From: Cryptomeria japonica | Taxonomy: Eukaryota > Streptophyta > Pinopsida > Cupressales > Cupressaceae | Assembly: GCF_030272615.1 (NCBI RefSeq) | Contig: NC_081408.1 | Span: 768,289,830-768,353,829 of the forward strand | Direction: 5' to 3' | Length of the DNA: 64,000 bases | Part shown: positions 1 to 11,488 of the stretch, piece by piece | How positions within the stretch are numbered: the stretch's first letter is position 1 | How the letters are laid out: each line of letters begins with the position of its first letter | Notes under the pieces: model-generated | Databases searched by the model: none | Told to the model about the DNA's origin: nothing | The model's input: the letters and a program-made list of their open reading frames with translations, nothing else | Position numbers and translations under genes: made by a program

Positions 1-371
1 TTGAGCACATCTGTGTCCATCATCCTAATTTTAAATATTTGAGTGTCCAATGGTAGAGTACCTAATTTAATGAAAGTTCTATGTTTTGGGTAGTGAGTAA
101 ACGAAAATTTTTGAAAAAGAATCTGAGGAGCTAGAGTAAATCTTCCTTTGGTAATATATTTACTCAGAAAAAAGGAGATAAAGACTCAACTTCATAACCT
201 ACTATTGGAATTAGAATGATTTGATGCTTCTTGTAACATGGTTAGTAAGGAAAAGTGTCTTTTGGCAGACCTTCATAACATTATTATGAAAGAAGAAATG
301 TTTCTGAAGAAAAGATCTCACATCCAATGGATTAAGGAAGGTGATAGGAACACAAATTTCTTTCACTCAAT
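1..371 (+). pseudogene. LINE (L1-type) ORF2 fragment, 5' part
   Basis: Decayed coding sequence of a plant L1-type LINE ORF2, from the linker between endonuclease and reverse transcriptase. The frame ending here reads WIKEGDRNTNFFHS, the plant form of the W-x-K-E-G-D-x-N-T-x-F-F-H signature just upstream of the RT domain. Codons upstream in the same frame fit the usual linker but carry stops. The reading continues at 9058 after the inserted LTR element, so both pieces are one LINE copy. The 5' end lies outside the window. ORF2 normally supplies the endonuclease and RT for target-primed retrotransposition; this copy cannot. Confidence 0.8.
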
Positions 372-376
372 CTACC
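372..376. repeat. target-site duplication CTACC, left copy
   Basis: CTACC directly precedes the left LTR of E1 and recurs exactly at 9053-9057 directly after the right LTR. This is the 5-bp duplication expected from an LTR-element integrase. The duplicated bases lie inside the split LINE. Confidence 0.92.
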
Positions 377-721
377 CGTAGCATCGTAAATTGTACGCAC
401 TTGCTAGGGTGGTACAATTTCACACCTAGTTTAGCACCCGCCTTGGCGCATTTTGCATTTTGCATTGTATTTCCCCTCTAGCACTTAATTAATTAAATTA
501 ATTAGGTCTAAGGTTCTATTTTATCATCTCCCATATCATAAAGTTGGGCCCTTTTCATTAAAGTGTGCCCCTTTCATTTTATTCCTCCAATACATCATTT
601 AATCAAAAACCCTAATTAGGTCCTATTTTGAACTTGGGGGCTTGGTTTCGGGGGTCAAAACATCTTGAAATCAATTGTAACTTCGGGATTCTCTCTAAAA
701 TCATCATATCCAACGGCCCTG

Positions 722-795
722 AAAATTTGGTGAAAAGTTGTCAAGACCATGGCGCCCGGAGTGCACATGGTCCTAGACATTTTTCCCGAAATTTT
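722..795. repeat. imperfect inverted-repeat cassette in E1 left LTR
   Basis: About 74 nt that pair with themselves. AAAATTTGG..GAAAAGTTGTC on the left mirrors GACATTTTTCCCGAAATTTT on the right, around a GC-rich centre (CCATGGCGCCCGGAGTGCAC). Related cassettes occur at 7764-7837, 22101-22166, 22891-22967, 23513-23588, 28697-28760 and 55817-55889. Confidence 0.75.
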
Positions 796-897
796 AGGAG
801 CGCGATCCAATCATAAAATAAAGCTTAACCCCAAGAAATTGGCGGGAGATTCAATCTCTAGGTCGGCCAAAAGTTGAAATTAAGACCTAGGGTTTCA

Positions 898-905
898 TAT
901 ATAAG
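898..905 (+). promoter_or_regulatory. TATA box of E1 left LTR
   Basis: TATATAAG lies mid-LTR and is followed by a CT-rich stretch, as expected for the U3/R boundary of a plant LTR promoter. The same motif is kept at 7940-7947 in the right LTR. Confidence 0.6.
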
Positions 906-2011
906 AGCTCTCTTTCTTCATTTGAAGGGAGGGGGAATTTTGGCTTTCAAGGATCTCATATGCAGCGAAAGAGCAGATCTTTGAAGATTTCAACAACATT
1001 CAACATCCATCCATCAAGCATTCATCAATTTCATTCATCCATTTAGGGCTTGGAAGACATTGAAGAGCAATAAGAGATTACCGACTGAAGATTGGCTTGT
1101 ACCCCTCCCTTGGGGTTGGGTATGATTTCATGTTGTTTTCATGTCTTTGCATAAGCTTCAATATATCATTTATTCATGCTTTAGATCACTTTGCATCTTG
1201 ATTTAGAGCATTTACATTATCGTTTACAAGCAATTAGGGTTTACTTCCTAGGTTGCTCTAGTTTGCTTACTTGCATTTTAGGATCTTGCACACACACAAG
1301 GTCTGCACACACAATACTTTTACAATACAACTTGGCTATTTGTGGAGGTGGAAATCACCAAAGCGGGGGTTTGACTAAGGCAAAACCCTATATAGCCACC
1401 CAAAACACCTTTTTCAGATATAAGTGCAGATTTTGGGATTCGGACGACGCCGCAAGTTACAGATCTGGAAGAAGCAGACTGAGACAGGACAACACACCAA
1501 ATTGCAGAGCAGAAACCCAGGACAGGGGCGTGGGGCACCCTGGTCCCTGGGACAGGAGCACTGGGCACCCTGGTCCTTCTGACAGACAGCATTTCTGACA
1601 ATTTTCCAGAGTGCAAAACAGCAGTTTCCAGAGCAGTTTCAGGAGCAGAATCAGGACAGTGGTGCTCGCGCCCCCGTCCCGAACAATTTCACTCAAATTT
1701 TAACACCGGGTATGCATTTGCATTCTTGTCTTGTCCTTGTGTTTATAGCTTTCCATTGTTTAAGTTCAATTCTGCAATCTTGTTATTAGTTCATACTTGC
1801 ACTTTGGGGTTAGGGATTGAACTTGCATCATTTTATCTTTCAATTACAACAAAGGAATAGAAATCCTAATAGGTAGCCCGTGGCTCTCTCTTCCACAAAA
1901 GGAAGTAGCCAATTGTGTGATACCTCTAGGCTCTTTCGTATTCCACAAGTGTGTGGTTGAAAGTGAGATTAGGGCCTGTTTGCTTAGTGTCACTTTTTCT
2001 CCTACACATTT

Positions 2012-2030
2012 TGGTGAACCCGACGTGAAC
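2012..2030 (+). promoter_or_regulatory. primer-binding-like site of E1
   Basis: TGGTGAACCCGACGTGAAC begins three bases after the left LTR. The leading TGG would pair with a tRNA CCA tail. E2 has the same site with one change (22516). The tRNA species could not be assigned by eye; it is not the initiator-Met type. Confidence 0.6.
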
Positions 2031-2341
2031 TCCAATCTTCTCTAATTCTGATTTATGTTTTCAAATTTGAGTGTTTATGCTATTTACAAGTTTTAATTTC
2101 TTGCAAGATTCAAAAAAAAAAATTTAGAGGAAATTTTTGCTAAAACCCTAAATTTTTCAATTGAAAGTTGAACTTGTGGATAGCTTAATTGGGATCAATA
2201 ATTTCAAATCTGATTTAGGAACTCATTTGAATCATAAATTTCATTTTCTAAATCTACATTCTAAAGTTCTTGCATTGGTTAAAATTAAACATTTCCTTCT
2301 ATTTTGCATGTGTTATCATTTGAAAGAGGAAAATTGTTGTC

Positions 2342-5300
2342 ATGATGCATTCATTTCATAGATGTGATAATGGGTTAGCTTCCCTTGTTTCAATTTTTCC
2401 TTCTCCTAAAGAACCTCCCCCCATCTATAACATCATTTTAGTGCCTAAAAGAGTTGCTACCAATCCCTTTGAGACTCTCCCATGCTCTAAGGATGAAGAC
2501 TTTAAGAGTGATCTTGACAATTCTCCTAAAATGTGCCCTTCCTATTTAGCTATCCTAGAGGAAGAGAATGATATCATAAATACCTTTCTTAATTTTACTT
2601 CACCTTCCCTACAGGATGCCTCTCTAAGTGAAAAGGTATTGATGGACATTGACTTATTTTCTCCTAAAGTTGGTCCTTCCAATGGGGGCATGTTAGTGCA
2701 ACAAGAGGTTATGAACACTTCTTTCAAAGATCTCCTTCCTAAGCATGAATCTTTGGAGAAATATGTCCATGTTCCTCCTAAAAAACACTCCCTTCATGAG
2801 GATTCTTTTGTGCAAGAAGATGACATTATCCCTACATTTCCTAGTGATGGCATTTCCTTTTCCAACAAAATTCCCACTAGAGATGATGAATTAATGATAA
2901 ATGCTTACCCTTCTCCTAAAGTTTGTCTTACCCATAAGCATCCCTTAGAGAAAGAAGATGAAATAATAAGCAATTTCCTTAATTCTCTCTCCCCTAAAGA
3001 TCATATTGAACATATTTTGAGGAAAGAGGATGAGTTTAACACATCTATTGATGCTCTCCCTTGTAAGGATGAGGAATTAATAAACAATGTTATCTCCTCT
3101 CCCGAAATTAACAATACTTCAAACATTCCTTTCAACCACTTCACTATTTGGGATGAACCATTAGAAGAAGGTGTAGATTATTCTCTCTCCCTTGATAATT
3201 TCTCACCTTCCTTGAATCTCAATTATTCTCCCTCTAAAAATAAAGCATCTCCCCCTCCTCAACTTGGTTCTACTCATAAGGAGACCCTAGTTCAAAGCAA
3301 GATGGTTAAAATCTCTTTCAAAGATCTCCCTCTCAAAAGTGAGACTTTAGAGAGTAATGTTGGTCCTTCTCCTAGAGTGTTTATTCCCCATGTAGATCAT
3401 TTGAGGATAGAGGATGATATGACCTTTCCTAGTATTACTTTTCCTACTAGAACATCAATGCCTACCCCTTGTCTCTCTCCTAAAATTGATTTAATCCACG
3501 ATAAGATTTTAGTGCAAGAGAAGACTATCAAAAATTCTTCCAACACTTTTGTTCATTCCTCTAAACCATCCTTAATCAATTTGATACATGTGAATGGAAC
3601 ACCTAACAAACCTCTCTTCACTGTCCAAGGTGCTTGTCCTTCTCAAAATTCTCAACCTTTAAATAATCCTATCTTAGTGGTTCAAGGTGGTTATGCTAAT
3701 GATTCTTTTTGCACTCCTAAGAAACCTATTATTACTATGCAAGGAGGTTATTCTACTAAGAGCCCTTATGAGTATGCTAAGCAACTGACTAGAGAGAGTT
3801 ATCATGCGGTTGCTCATACCTATAACACAAGAAACAATAGGCAACCTAATCCTCCTCTAGTTAGCCCAACTTCACTTCCTCCTTCTCAACCTATTCTTCC
3901 TCAAGCTCCTCGTATTTTACAAATGCTTAGTAAGGAATATGATCTCATAGAACAACTTAAAGCTACCCCTGCTAAGATATCCCTTTGGGATTTGATCCAA
4001 ACTTCTTCCATTCATCATGGAATGTTACAAGATGCCTTGAAAGATTTGAATGTTCCTCCACCTAATACATCTAGTAATATAGTATCTTTGGTTAACTCTG
4101 TGATGAATCCTAAAGCTCAAATTGTGTTTACTCAAGATGAATTGCCTACTAGTGAAATTCAACATCAATATGATCCCTTGATGATTGTGGTTATCATAAA
4201 TGACACTGCTATAAGACAAACACTGGTAGATAATGGCTCTGGCCTTAATGTGTGTAGCATTAATCTATTGCATAAGATGAATGTGGATACATCCCTTATT
4301 GAGCCCGACTCTCGTCCCATTCGAGGCTTTGATAATGTGGCTAAGTATTCATTAGGTATTATCATCTTACCCATCACAGTGGGACCTATTACTTTGCCTA
4401 CTCCTATCCATGTTATGTCAAGAAATCTAACATACAACTTGTTATTAGGGAGACCTTGGATTCACAGTATGCAAGCTGTCCCCTCTACATTGCATAGACA
4501 AGTTAAATTTATTTATAACAATAAGACATATACCTTGATAGGTGATACTAATCTTCAGGCTTGTTTGCAAACATCTACTTCCAAAGGGAGTTCTTCTAAA
4601 CCTTCCTCTTCTAGTGATGACTCTCTAAACAAAATACCTATGGATGAATCATCACCCCCTGATAATCAAAATTCTTTGGATGAATATGAAGTTCTTGAAG
4701 AAGATTCTTCTCAACTTGAATCTACACATGAAAAGGCTTTTGATCCTGAGAAGGTTCTCGTAGAAGACGATTGGGGATCTCTTGACTTTAATCCCACCTT
4801 TGTAGGTGAGTATAGGGTTCCTCCTAGAGAGCTTAAAGTTAAAAAGAAGGAAGAAACTAGAAATCAATCAATCTTACCTGAACCTATGAGCAATAATTTT
4901 GTGGCTACTTCTCAAACTTCTTCTCACATCTCTAATTCTAAAGAATTTGATTCTTTGTCTTATGAAAAACTACCTTCTCTTTCTGAAATGGCTAATCGTT
5001 ATGGTCGTGGTTTTCACATTTTGGCTAAGAGTGGCTATAGTGGAAATGGTTGTGGCACAAATGAACAAGGAATTAAAGTTCCTTTAGAACATAACATGCA
5101 TGAATATTCATTTGGACTTGGATATAATCTTTCTAAGCCCACCAAAGCATCTAAAAGACCATCTCTCAATGTGAATGCTATATTTAGTAGTGATGATGAT
5201 CTCACTTCAACTAAATCATCTTCTACTTCTGTCAACTCTCATTCCCCTCATAAGGAAATCTTGGCGATGAACAAATCTCTTTATGACTCCCCTCAAATTT

Positions 5301-5518
5301 CTAAATCCACTTATGAATCTTTATCTCCTATTCATCGTAAAGTCCTTTCCTCCAGGGATAAGGTTCTAATAAATTACACTCATCCCTCTTCTAAGATTTC
5401 TTGTGACTTTTCTTCTTCAATTTTTATCATTTTATACATGTTTTTGATCTCACTTATAGTTGAGCATTTAGCATGTCATATTCAAATACCTCACTCAATC
5501 TATCATGTCTTTAAATAA
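2342..5518 (+). CDS. E1 gag-like/protease/G-patch polyprotein
   Basis: Open frame of 1058 codons. The N-terminal ~500 residues are acidic and built from loose repeats around SPK and EDE motifs; no canonical capsid domain was recognised. A retropepsin-like domain follows with active-site segment LVDNGSG (Asp at residue 630) and the family's downstream LLGRPWI (about 701-707). Residues 884-930 match a G-patch: YGRGF, a GYSGNGCG turn, NEQGIKVP and a closing GLGY. The C-terminus (about 1020-1045) is strongly hydrophobic, IFIILYMFLISLIV, resembling a membrane segment, and is also present in E4. The ORF ends at HVFK followed by stop. RT and integrase are absent. The start is the first ATG of the open frame; a short overlapping frame at 2161 could mark an older start lost to a frameshift. 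The intact length suggests fairly recent or selected coding capacity. Confidence 0.75.
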   Translation: MMHSFHRCDNGLASLVSIFPSPKEPPPIYNIILVPKRVATNPFETLPCSKDEDFKSDLDNSPKMCPSYLAILEEENDIINTFLNFTSPSLQDASLSEKVLMDIDLFSPKVGPSNGGMLVQQEVMNTSFKDLLPKHESLEKYVHVPPKKHSLHEDSFVQEDDIIPTFPSDGISFSNKIPTRDDELMINAYPSPKVCLTHKHPLEKEDEIISNFLNSLSPKDHIEHILRKEDEFNTSIDALPCKDEELINNVISSPEINNTSNIPFNHFTIWDEPLEEGVDYSLSLDNFSPSLNLNYSPSKNKASPPPQLGSTHKETLVQSKMVKISFKDLPLKSETLESNVGPSPRVFIPHVDHLRIEDDMTFPSITFPTRTSMPTPCLSPKIDLIHDKILVQEKTIKNSSNTFVHSSKPSLINLIHVNGTPNKPLFTVQGACPSQNSQPLNNPILVVQGGYANDSFCTPKKPIITMQGGYSTKSPYEYAKQLTRESYHAVAHTYNTRNNRQPNPPLVSPTSLPPSQPILPQAPRILQMLSKEYDLIEQLKATPAKISLWDLIQTSSIHHGMLQDALKDLNVPPPNTSSNIVSLVNSVMNPKAQIVFTQDELPTSEIQHQYDPLMIVVIINDTAIRQTLVDNGSGLNVCSINLLHKMNVDTSLIEPDSRPIRGFDNVAKYSLGIIILPITVGPITLPTPIHVMSRNLTYNLLLGRPWIHSMQAVPSTLHRQVKFIYNNKTYTLIGDTNLQACLQTSTSKGSSSKPSSSSDDSLNKIPMDESSPPDNQNSLDEYEVLEEDSSQLESTHEKAFDPEKVLVEDDWGSLDFNPTFVGEYRVPPRELKVKKKEETRNQSILPEPMSNNFVATSQTSSHISNSKEFDSLSYEKLPSLSEMANRYGRGFHILAKSGYSGNGCGTNEQGIKVPLEHNMHEYSFGLGYNLSKPTKASKRPSLNVNAIFSSDDDLTSTKSSSTSVNSHSPHKEILAMNKSLYDSPQISKSTYESLSPIHRKVLSSRDKVLINYTHPSSKISCDFSSSIFIILYMFLISLIVEHLACHIQIPHSIYHVFK

Positions 5519-7400
5519 CATTAATGGCTATTATGTTGCTCATCATTATGTGACATTGGTAGCTCATTTACTGGGGGCTCATTGTCATTCATGATGGTAC
5601 AATTTCAAGTGCAATCATATTTTTGAAGCAACATAATAGCCTACTTTTCTATGTTATCTCTTGTTCCTATGGGGACAAGAGTGATTTCATACATCTCTTC
5701 TTTTTATGGTTAAAATTTCCCTTTGGGGTAATAGTGTGGAAATATTGATCATCTTTTCTTTAGAATCCTCTTTTCCTAGATATGGGAGAAGATGTGTATT
5801 CTCTTTCTTATCCTACCCACTTCTTGTGAGGAGCATTTTTACATACACTAATGTCTTGCTTGCATGAACTCATGTGAGTATGTAGTGCATTTTGCTTATG
5901 TCTAAATCTCTCCCTAGAAGATTGTGTAAGTCCTTCTCATTGTCCTTATCCTTGGGAGGCAATGATCTTTCCTTATTTTATCTAAGGATCCACTTTTTCC
6001 TATTTCGTGGATGGCGTGAACTTTATTACTTGATGTTATTCCTTGTATGCATTTGTTGTTGTTTGTTCAAGGATTCTCTCTTACAAGAGGTGTAAGTCCA
6101 TGACTACAACCTCTTTTGCACTTGGTAAAATACATCCATAATGAATTCACTCTCCCAATTGGGTTAAAAAGAGCGTCATCCTTCATTAAGAATCACTTTC
6201 ACCTTGCAAAAGAAGGAAGCATTGCATTCTTATTCTCTTCTTTGTCTTATTCTATGAGATGTTATATTTGTCTAAGACAATTCCTCTCGGGGATAGGTGT
6301 CTTTTGTACAAAGATCTCTTCTCCTCTAAGGATCTTCTTTACACATACTACAAGATATCCCTTTTCAACTATCTTATCCTTGCTTAAAGAGTGCAAAACT
6401 CTCTTGCTTGGATCTATGACATTGTTGCATTTTTGGGGTATCTTCTTTTGTGATGAAGGTAGGTATCCTTGTTCTACTTTTCTTATGACATAAACATTAC
6501 ACTTTTTGAGCAATGGGTCATTCTCGGAACCAGAGCACAGACTCTTAGAGCGAGATGTCTCCATTTTTCTTTTATACAAGGTGATTATTCTCGGAACCAG
6601 AGCACAGACTCTTAGAGCGAGATGTCACGCTTTTGTACTATACATATACAGGTTGTAGCATACTCGGGCATAGACTCCTATGAGGTGCTTCTAACCTCCC
6701 TTACACACACGTGCACGAGATTGAGTGGAACAAGCGGCATAAGGATAGACTTTCTCACTCTCCTCCCTTGCATGGATCACCTAGACAGACTCTAGGGGCT
6801 AGTTTTCCATGTCCTTTTTTCCATGGATCACCTAGACAAGATCTAGGAGCGAGAAGTCCATGTTTTCTCTCTCACTATTCTTCTCATGGATCACCAATGT
6901 GTGTATTCATGCTTTTTTTTTTTTTTTTCCTTTCTTTTCTTCTCTTTGCATTTTGTTTCCATTTACATCCTTCATCTTGTGTTAGAGAACTCTCAAATCC
7001 TCACACTCTTTGTTGTGTTGGAATTGAGATTTAGTCCTCTTTCTTACCAAATGATTCTCCATTAATTTTTGATCTCATATCAAATCTTCTTGTGAGCATT
7101 TGTCATCAATATTCTTTAACAATTCAAAGTGGTAAACATGATACCCTGTTTCAACTCACTAAAATTAGCAAGCCGAAATAGGGGGGGGCATATAGCTACC
7201 CTCGAATTTTCATCACCTTCCTTAGTAAGAATTAGGTGATTTTGTGATCTAACATGTGGTTTTGTAGGTTGCGGTTCCTAACTGAGTACTGCAGATACCG
7301 CTGGGGGCTTCATTCAACAAACTTATGGATATATCCTTTTTCAAATAATGTTTACTTTTATATACTTTAGCTTGCATATGCACGTAGTGTTCATATAACC
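5519..7400 (+). other. E1 long 3' untranslated region with small tandem duplications
   Basis: No supported coding between the ORF and the polypurine tract. It carries a 40-nt unit (CGGAACCAGAGCACAGACTC...) repeated at 6520 and 6587, and CATGGATCACCTAGACA-type units starting at 6771, 6822 and 6885. Similar units occur in reverse orientation in E4 near 56750-56860, so they are old family features. A poly-T run lies near 6911. Confidence 0.6.
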
Positions 7401-7418
7401 ACTAAAGTGGGGGCTAAA
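7401..7418 (+). promoter_or_regulatory. polypurine tract of E1
   Basis: AAAGTGGGGGCTAAA directly abuts the right LTR. It would prime plus-strand DNA synthesis. The same sequence abuts the right LTR of E2 (27852) and, reversed, the LTR of E4 (56234). Confidence 0.8.
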
Positions 7419-9052
7419 TGTAGCATCGTAAATTGTATGCACTTGCTAGGGTGGTACAATTTCACACCTAGTTTAGCACCCGCCTTGGCGCATTTTGCAT
7501 TTTGCATTGTATTTCCCCTTTAGCACTTAATTAATTAAATTAATTAGGTCTAAGGTTCTATTTTATCATCTCCCATATCATAAAGTTGGGCCCTTTTCAT
7601 TAAAGTGTGCCCCTTTTATATTATTCCTCCAATACATCATTTAATCAAAAACCCTAATTAGGTCCTATTTTGAACTTGGGGGCTTGGTTTCGGGGGTCAA
7701 AACATCTCGAAATCAACTGTAACTTCGGGATTCTCTCTAAAATCATCATATCCGACGGCCTTGAAAATTTGGTGAAAAGTTGTCAGGACCATGGCGCCCG
7801 GAGTGCACATGGTCCCAGACATTTTTCTCGAAATTTTAGGAGCATGATCCAATCATAAAATAAAGCTTAACCCCAAGAAATTGGTGGGAGATTCAATCTC
7901 TAGGTCGGCCAAAAGTTGAAATTAAGACCTAGGGTTTCATATATAAGAGCTCTCTTTCTTCATTTGAAGGGAGGGGGAATTTTGGCTTTCAAGGACCTCA
8001 TATGCAGCGAAAGAGCAGATCTTTGAAGATTTCAACAACATTCAACATCCATCCATCAAGCATTCATCAATTTCATTCATCCATTTAGGGCTTGGAAGAC
8101 ATTGAAGAGCAATAAGAGATTACCGACTGAAGATTGGCTTGTACCCCTCCCTTGGGGTTGGGTATGATTTCATGTTGTTTCCATGTCTTTGCATAAGCTT
8201 CAATATATCATTTATTCATGCTTTAGATCACTTTGCATCTTGATTTAGAGCATTTACATTATCATTTACAAGCAATTAGGGTTTACTTCCTAGGTTGCTC
8301 TAGTTTGCTTACTTGCATTTTAGGATCTTGCACACACACAAGGTCTGCACACACAATACTTTTACAATACAACTTGGCTATTCGTGGAGGTGGAAATCAC
8401 CGAAGCGAGGGTTTGACTAAGGCAAAACCCTATATAGCCACCCAAAAAACCTTTTTCAGATATAAGTACAGATTTCGGGATTCGGATGACGCGACAAGTT
8501 ACAGATCCGGAAGAAGCAGACTGAGACAGGACAACACACCAAATTGCAGAGAAAAAACCCAGGACAGGGGTGTGGGGCGCCCTGGTCCTACCAGGACAGG
8601 GGCGCTGGGCGCCCTAGTCCTTCTGATAGACAACATTTCCGACAGTTTTCCAGAGTGCAAAACAGCAGTTTCTGGAGTAGTTTCAAGAGCAGAATCAGGA
8701 CAGTGGCGCCCGCACCCCCGTCCCGAACATTTTCACTCAACTTTTAACACCGGGTATGCATTTGCATTCTTGTCTTGTCCTTGTGTTTACAGCTTTCCAT
8801 TGTTTAAGTTCAATTCTACAATCTTGTTATTAGTTCATACTTGCACTTTGGGGTTAGGGATTGAACTTGCATCATTTTATCTTTCAATTACAACAAAGGA
8901 ATAGAAATCCTAATAGGTATCCCGTGGCTCTCTCTTCCACAAAAGGAAGTAGCCAATTGTGTGATACCTCTAGGCTCTTTCGTATTCCACAAGTGTGTGG
9001 TTGAAAGTGAGATTAGGGCATGTTTGCTTAGTGTCACTTTTTCTCCTACACA
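7419..9052 (+). repeat. E1 right (3') LTR
   Basis: The 1634-bp LTR runs from TGTAGCATCG to CTCCTACACA and matches 377-2008 with scattered differences. TATATAAG at 7940-7947 is kept. A GC-rich palindrome cluster is at 8560-8625. Confidence 0.92.
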
Positions 9053-9057
9053 CTACC
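9053..9057. repeat. target-site duplication CTACC, right copy
   Basis: Exact copy of 372-376 directly after the E1 right LTR; LINE sequence resumes after it. Confidence 0.92.
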
Positions 9058-9674
9058 TTTTGTCATAGGAACATGAGTAAAGTTAAAGAGTTGGTGGGAT
9101 CAGATGGAGCCCTTCTCTCAAATGAGGAATATATTAATTGAGCAGTTGTGTCTTACTTCTCCACCTTTCTCAACCCTCCCCTTTGTTAGGACCAAGTGGT
9201 GATTGATATCTTTGAGAGGATCCTCAAAATTACCCATAACCTAATTACCTTAGAAGATAACAAGTCTTTGGAACATAGTGCTATTAAGGAGGAAATTTAA
9301 AAGGCATCCTTCTCTATGGGTTTATTCAAATCCATGGTTCCAGATGGTTTCCCTCCTTTCTTCTTTCAGGAATACTAGGATATTGTGGGTAAGGATTGAT
9401 CACCTTAGTTGATCGTAAATTTATATCATCTAAAAGCATTTTTAGATAGATTAATCATACTCATATTGTGATGATTCCTAAGAAGCAAGGAGCAAATAGT
9501 ATGCCATATGTCAAGCCTATTAGTATTTGCAATCCTCTCTATAAGATTTTCTCCAAAGTTTTAGTTAACAATATTAAACCCCTTTTGAATAAGTTGATCC
9601 ATGAACATCAAAAAGGTTTTGTTGTTGGTTGTCAAATGTTTGATGTTGTTTTTATGCTATCAAGCGAGCTATAA
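9058..9674 (+). pseudogene. LINE ORF2 fragment, reverse-transcriptase part
   Basis: Continuation of the LINE at 1-371. Reading on gives HRNMSKVKELVGSDG, the region after FFH in plant L1 ORF2, and then an RT start with VPDGFPPFFFQ. The open stretch at 9468-9674 reads as RT block 2: MIPKKQGAN, KPISICNPLYKIFSKVL, NNIKPLLNKLI and HQKGFVVGCQ. Several in-frame stops and at least one frameshift make it dead. The catalytic F/YADD region is absent: the copy ends near 9675 and passes into unrelated Ty3 debris. Confidence 0.82.
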
Positions 9675-9719
9675 AGAAGGCACACATGCCGAAATCACCT
9701 AATTTTAGTAAACCTTTCC

Positions 9720-10246
9720 AAATTTTCTAATTTGCACCCTTCCACATAGTTGTAGTTGTGATTCTTTAGAAGAATGAAGAAGGCTTTAAAAAACGCATTG
9801 TATTTTTTAGCAAATCACTTCAAGTTGTTGAATTAAAGTATGGCATGGTTGAGTAGAAGGCTTATGTATTGGTGAAAGCCATAAAATCTTCATACATTAA
9901 TTAATAGGTGCAAGAGTCATTGCATATGTCCTAAATGCAATTGTTAAAGGTATATTTGTCCAAATTGAGGTAACTGGCAAAATGTGTAGATGGATTACTA
10001 AGATCCAGGAGTTCAATACATAAATCCATATCTCCAAGCCAATTAGAGGAGAACGATTAGCAAGGTTGATGGATGAGACTAACCTTGAGGCTGCACAAGT
10101 TAACTATGTAGGTGCAAATGAAGAAAAAATTTATAGTATTGAGAAGACTCCATGGTACACTAATGTAGTATACTTCTTGAAAAATATAAAATATCGATGA
10201 TTTAACAAATAATCAAAAGAGAACATTAAAGTTGCAAGCCTTGAGG
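9720..10246 (+). pseudogene. Ty3-type RNase H / linker fragment
   Basis: Degraded polyprotein piece. Frames give IVFFSKSLQVVELKYGMVE (the S-K-x-L-x-x-x-E-x-x-Y motif of Ty3 RNase H), then AYVLVKAIK and, further on, CVDGLLRS-type and PWY-like segments typical of the RNase H to integrase linker. Stops and frameshifts occur throughout. It is cut on the right by the LTR element starting at 10252. Confidence 0.6.
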
Positions 10247-10251
10247 TATGC

Positions 10252-11488
10252 TGATGCAGAGCATCATGAAAAACCAACCAACCATCAAGGATCATGCTGA
10301 TCCAATCATTTGAACAACATTTTAGAGGTATTTCTCATGTAACAACACACCTTATCATTGAATCAATAACAAATATGATAGGTTCCTCAATCCTATCAAA
10401 GATACTTACAACCTTTACATTCCATCAAATGAAACATTCAATCAATAATCTTAAATTAATCACAAAACTTTCACCATATCCCTAAAAACTCATACCAATC
10501 AATCATGAGTCCATCCAATTCACGCTTCTAATCACTTTCCAAATCTGTCCCAGCTGTGACAGTTTTGATACCCTACATTCGGTTATTAACATCTTTCAAA
10601 CCAAAAAATATTGTGAAAATCGCTCTGGTGGAGACATATATATCTAGTATTTCTAAAACACATTCCAAAATTGTAAAGATCCAACGATTCATTAGATATT
10701 TATGCCCTCTGCACCGAGACCATTTTGACTATCATAGAAAAAACAAGAAATGTGCATGCCCAATCTGCCTAGGGCATCAAATATCTCCCAAAATACAAAT
10801 CCATTTGATATGAAATAAAATCCATCTAAAAGCCCCTTTGCTCTACTCTCAGAATAACTCAGATTTAGATTTTTCCTATGGTTAAAAGTTGGAATATGGT
10901 CAAACCCTTGCACGCACCTCTGTAAACGAGGGTTTACAAACTGGTTTTACAAAAACTAACATAACTCATTCATTCCTTCATAAAAAAATACCAAACCAAA
11001 GCCAAAAGAAATTTAACTAATTTCCCTAACTTTTCATAATAATTATACACCATTTCCAGACCTTACATGGCCATACAAGGCCTAGAAATAGAGAAGATAA
11101 TTGTTTTAGGACTGCAAAACAAAGGTTTTTGAATTCCCCATTTCAATAAAAATGTACTCCTTCTTTCTCTTCAGTTTGGATCAACATTACATCATTTAAA
11201 TAGTGATTCCCATCCTTTGGAACTCTCATAACTACCCTTTAACCAATCTGGAACTCCTCATTTATGCATTTTACATCCTTATTACCCTTATTTGGGTCTT
11301 TTAACACATTTTGTAACACTTCAACCTCATGAGGACCTTTTGGACAATTTATGAAAATGGCTTACATAGCCTTACATTATGATTTACAATGACTCAAATA
11401 GACCTTATAAAATCAAACATTATTGAAATTACTCATGACATCACTCTTGAACTCATGGAACCTCCTAAAACTAGGTGTTCCTGCACCA
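10252..11488 (-). repeat. 3' LTR (reverse strand) of the non-coding element
   Basis: Pairs base for base with 11996-13232, apart from scattered substitutions and compensating small changes; both are 1237 bp. Short ORFs inside are paralogous and non-coding. Confidence 0.8.

Larger units (their letters stand above)
377..2008 (+). repeat. E1 left (5') LTR
   Basis: The LTR runs from CGTAGCATCG (right-copy counterpart TGTAGCATCG, so the first T has mutated) to CTCCTACACA. It holds a TATA box, the palindromic cassette at 722-795 and a GC-rich repeat cluster at 1519-1590. ORFs seen inside it are not genes. Confidence 0.92.
377..9052 (+). mobile_element. E1: complete gag-protease LTR retrotransposon nested in a LINE
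   Basis: Structurally complete element of 8676 bp with two LTRs (1632 and 1634 bp), a primer-binding-like site, one long ORF (2342-5518), a 1.9-kb untranslated 3' region and a polypurine tract against the right LTR. CTACC duplications flank it. No reverse transcriptase, RNase H or integrase is visible in any frame between the LTRs, so it is non-autonomous. The protease layout and polypurine tract suggest the Ty3 Tat/Ogre-like side, but without RT the placement is tentative. The LTRs differ by scattered substitutions and short indels, so the insertion is not brand new. E4 (54746 onward, reverse strand) belongs to the same family. Confidence 0.9.

Noticed and set aside
1191-8904. ORFs of 135 and 223 codons inside the E1 LTRs
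   Set aside because: They lie in regulatory LTR sequence, differ in frame integrity between the two LTRs and lack domains.
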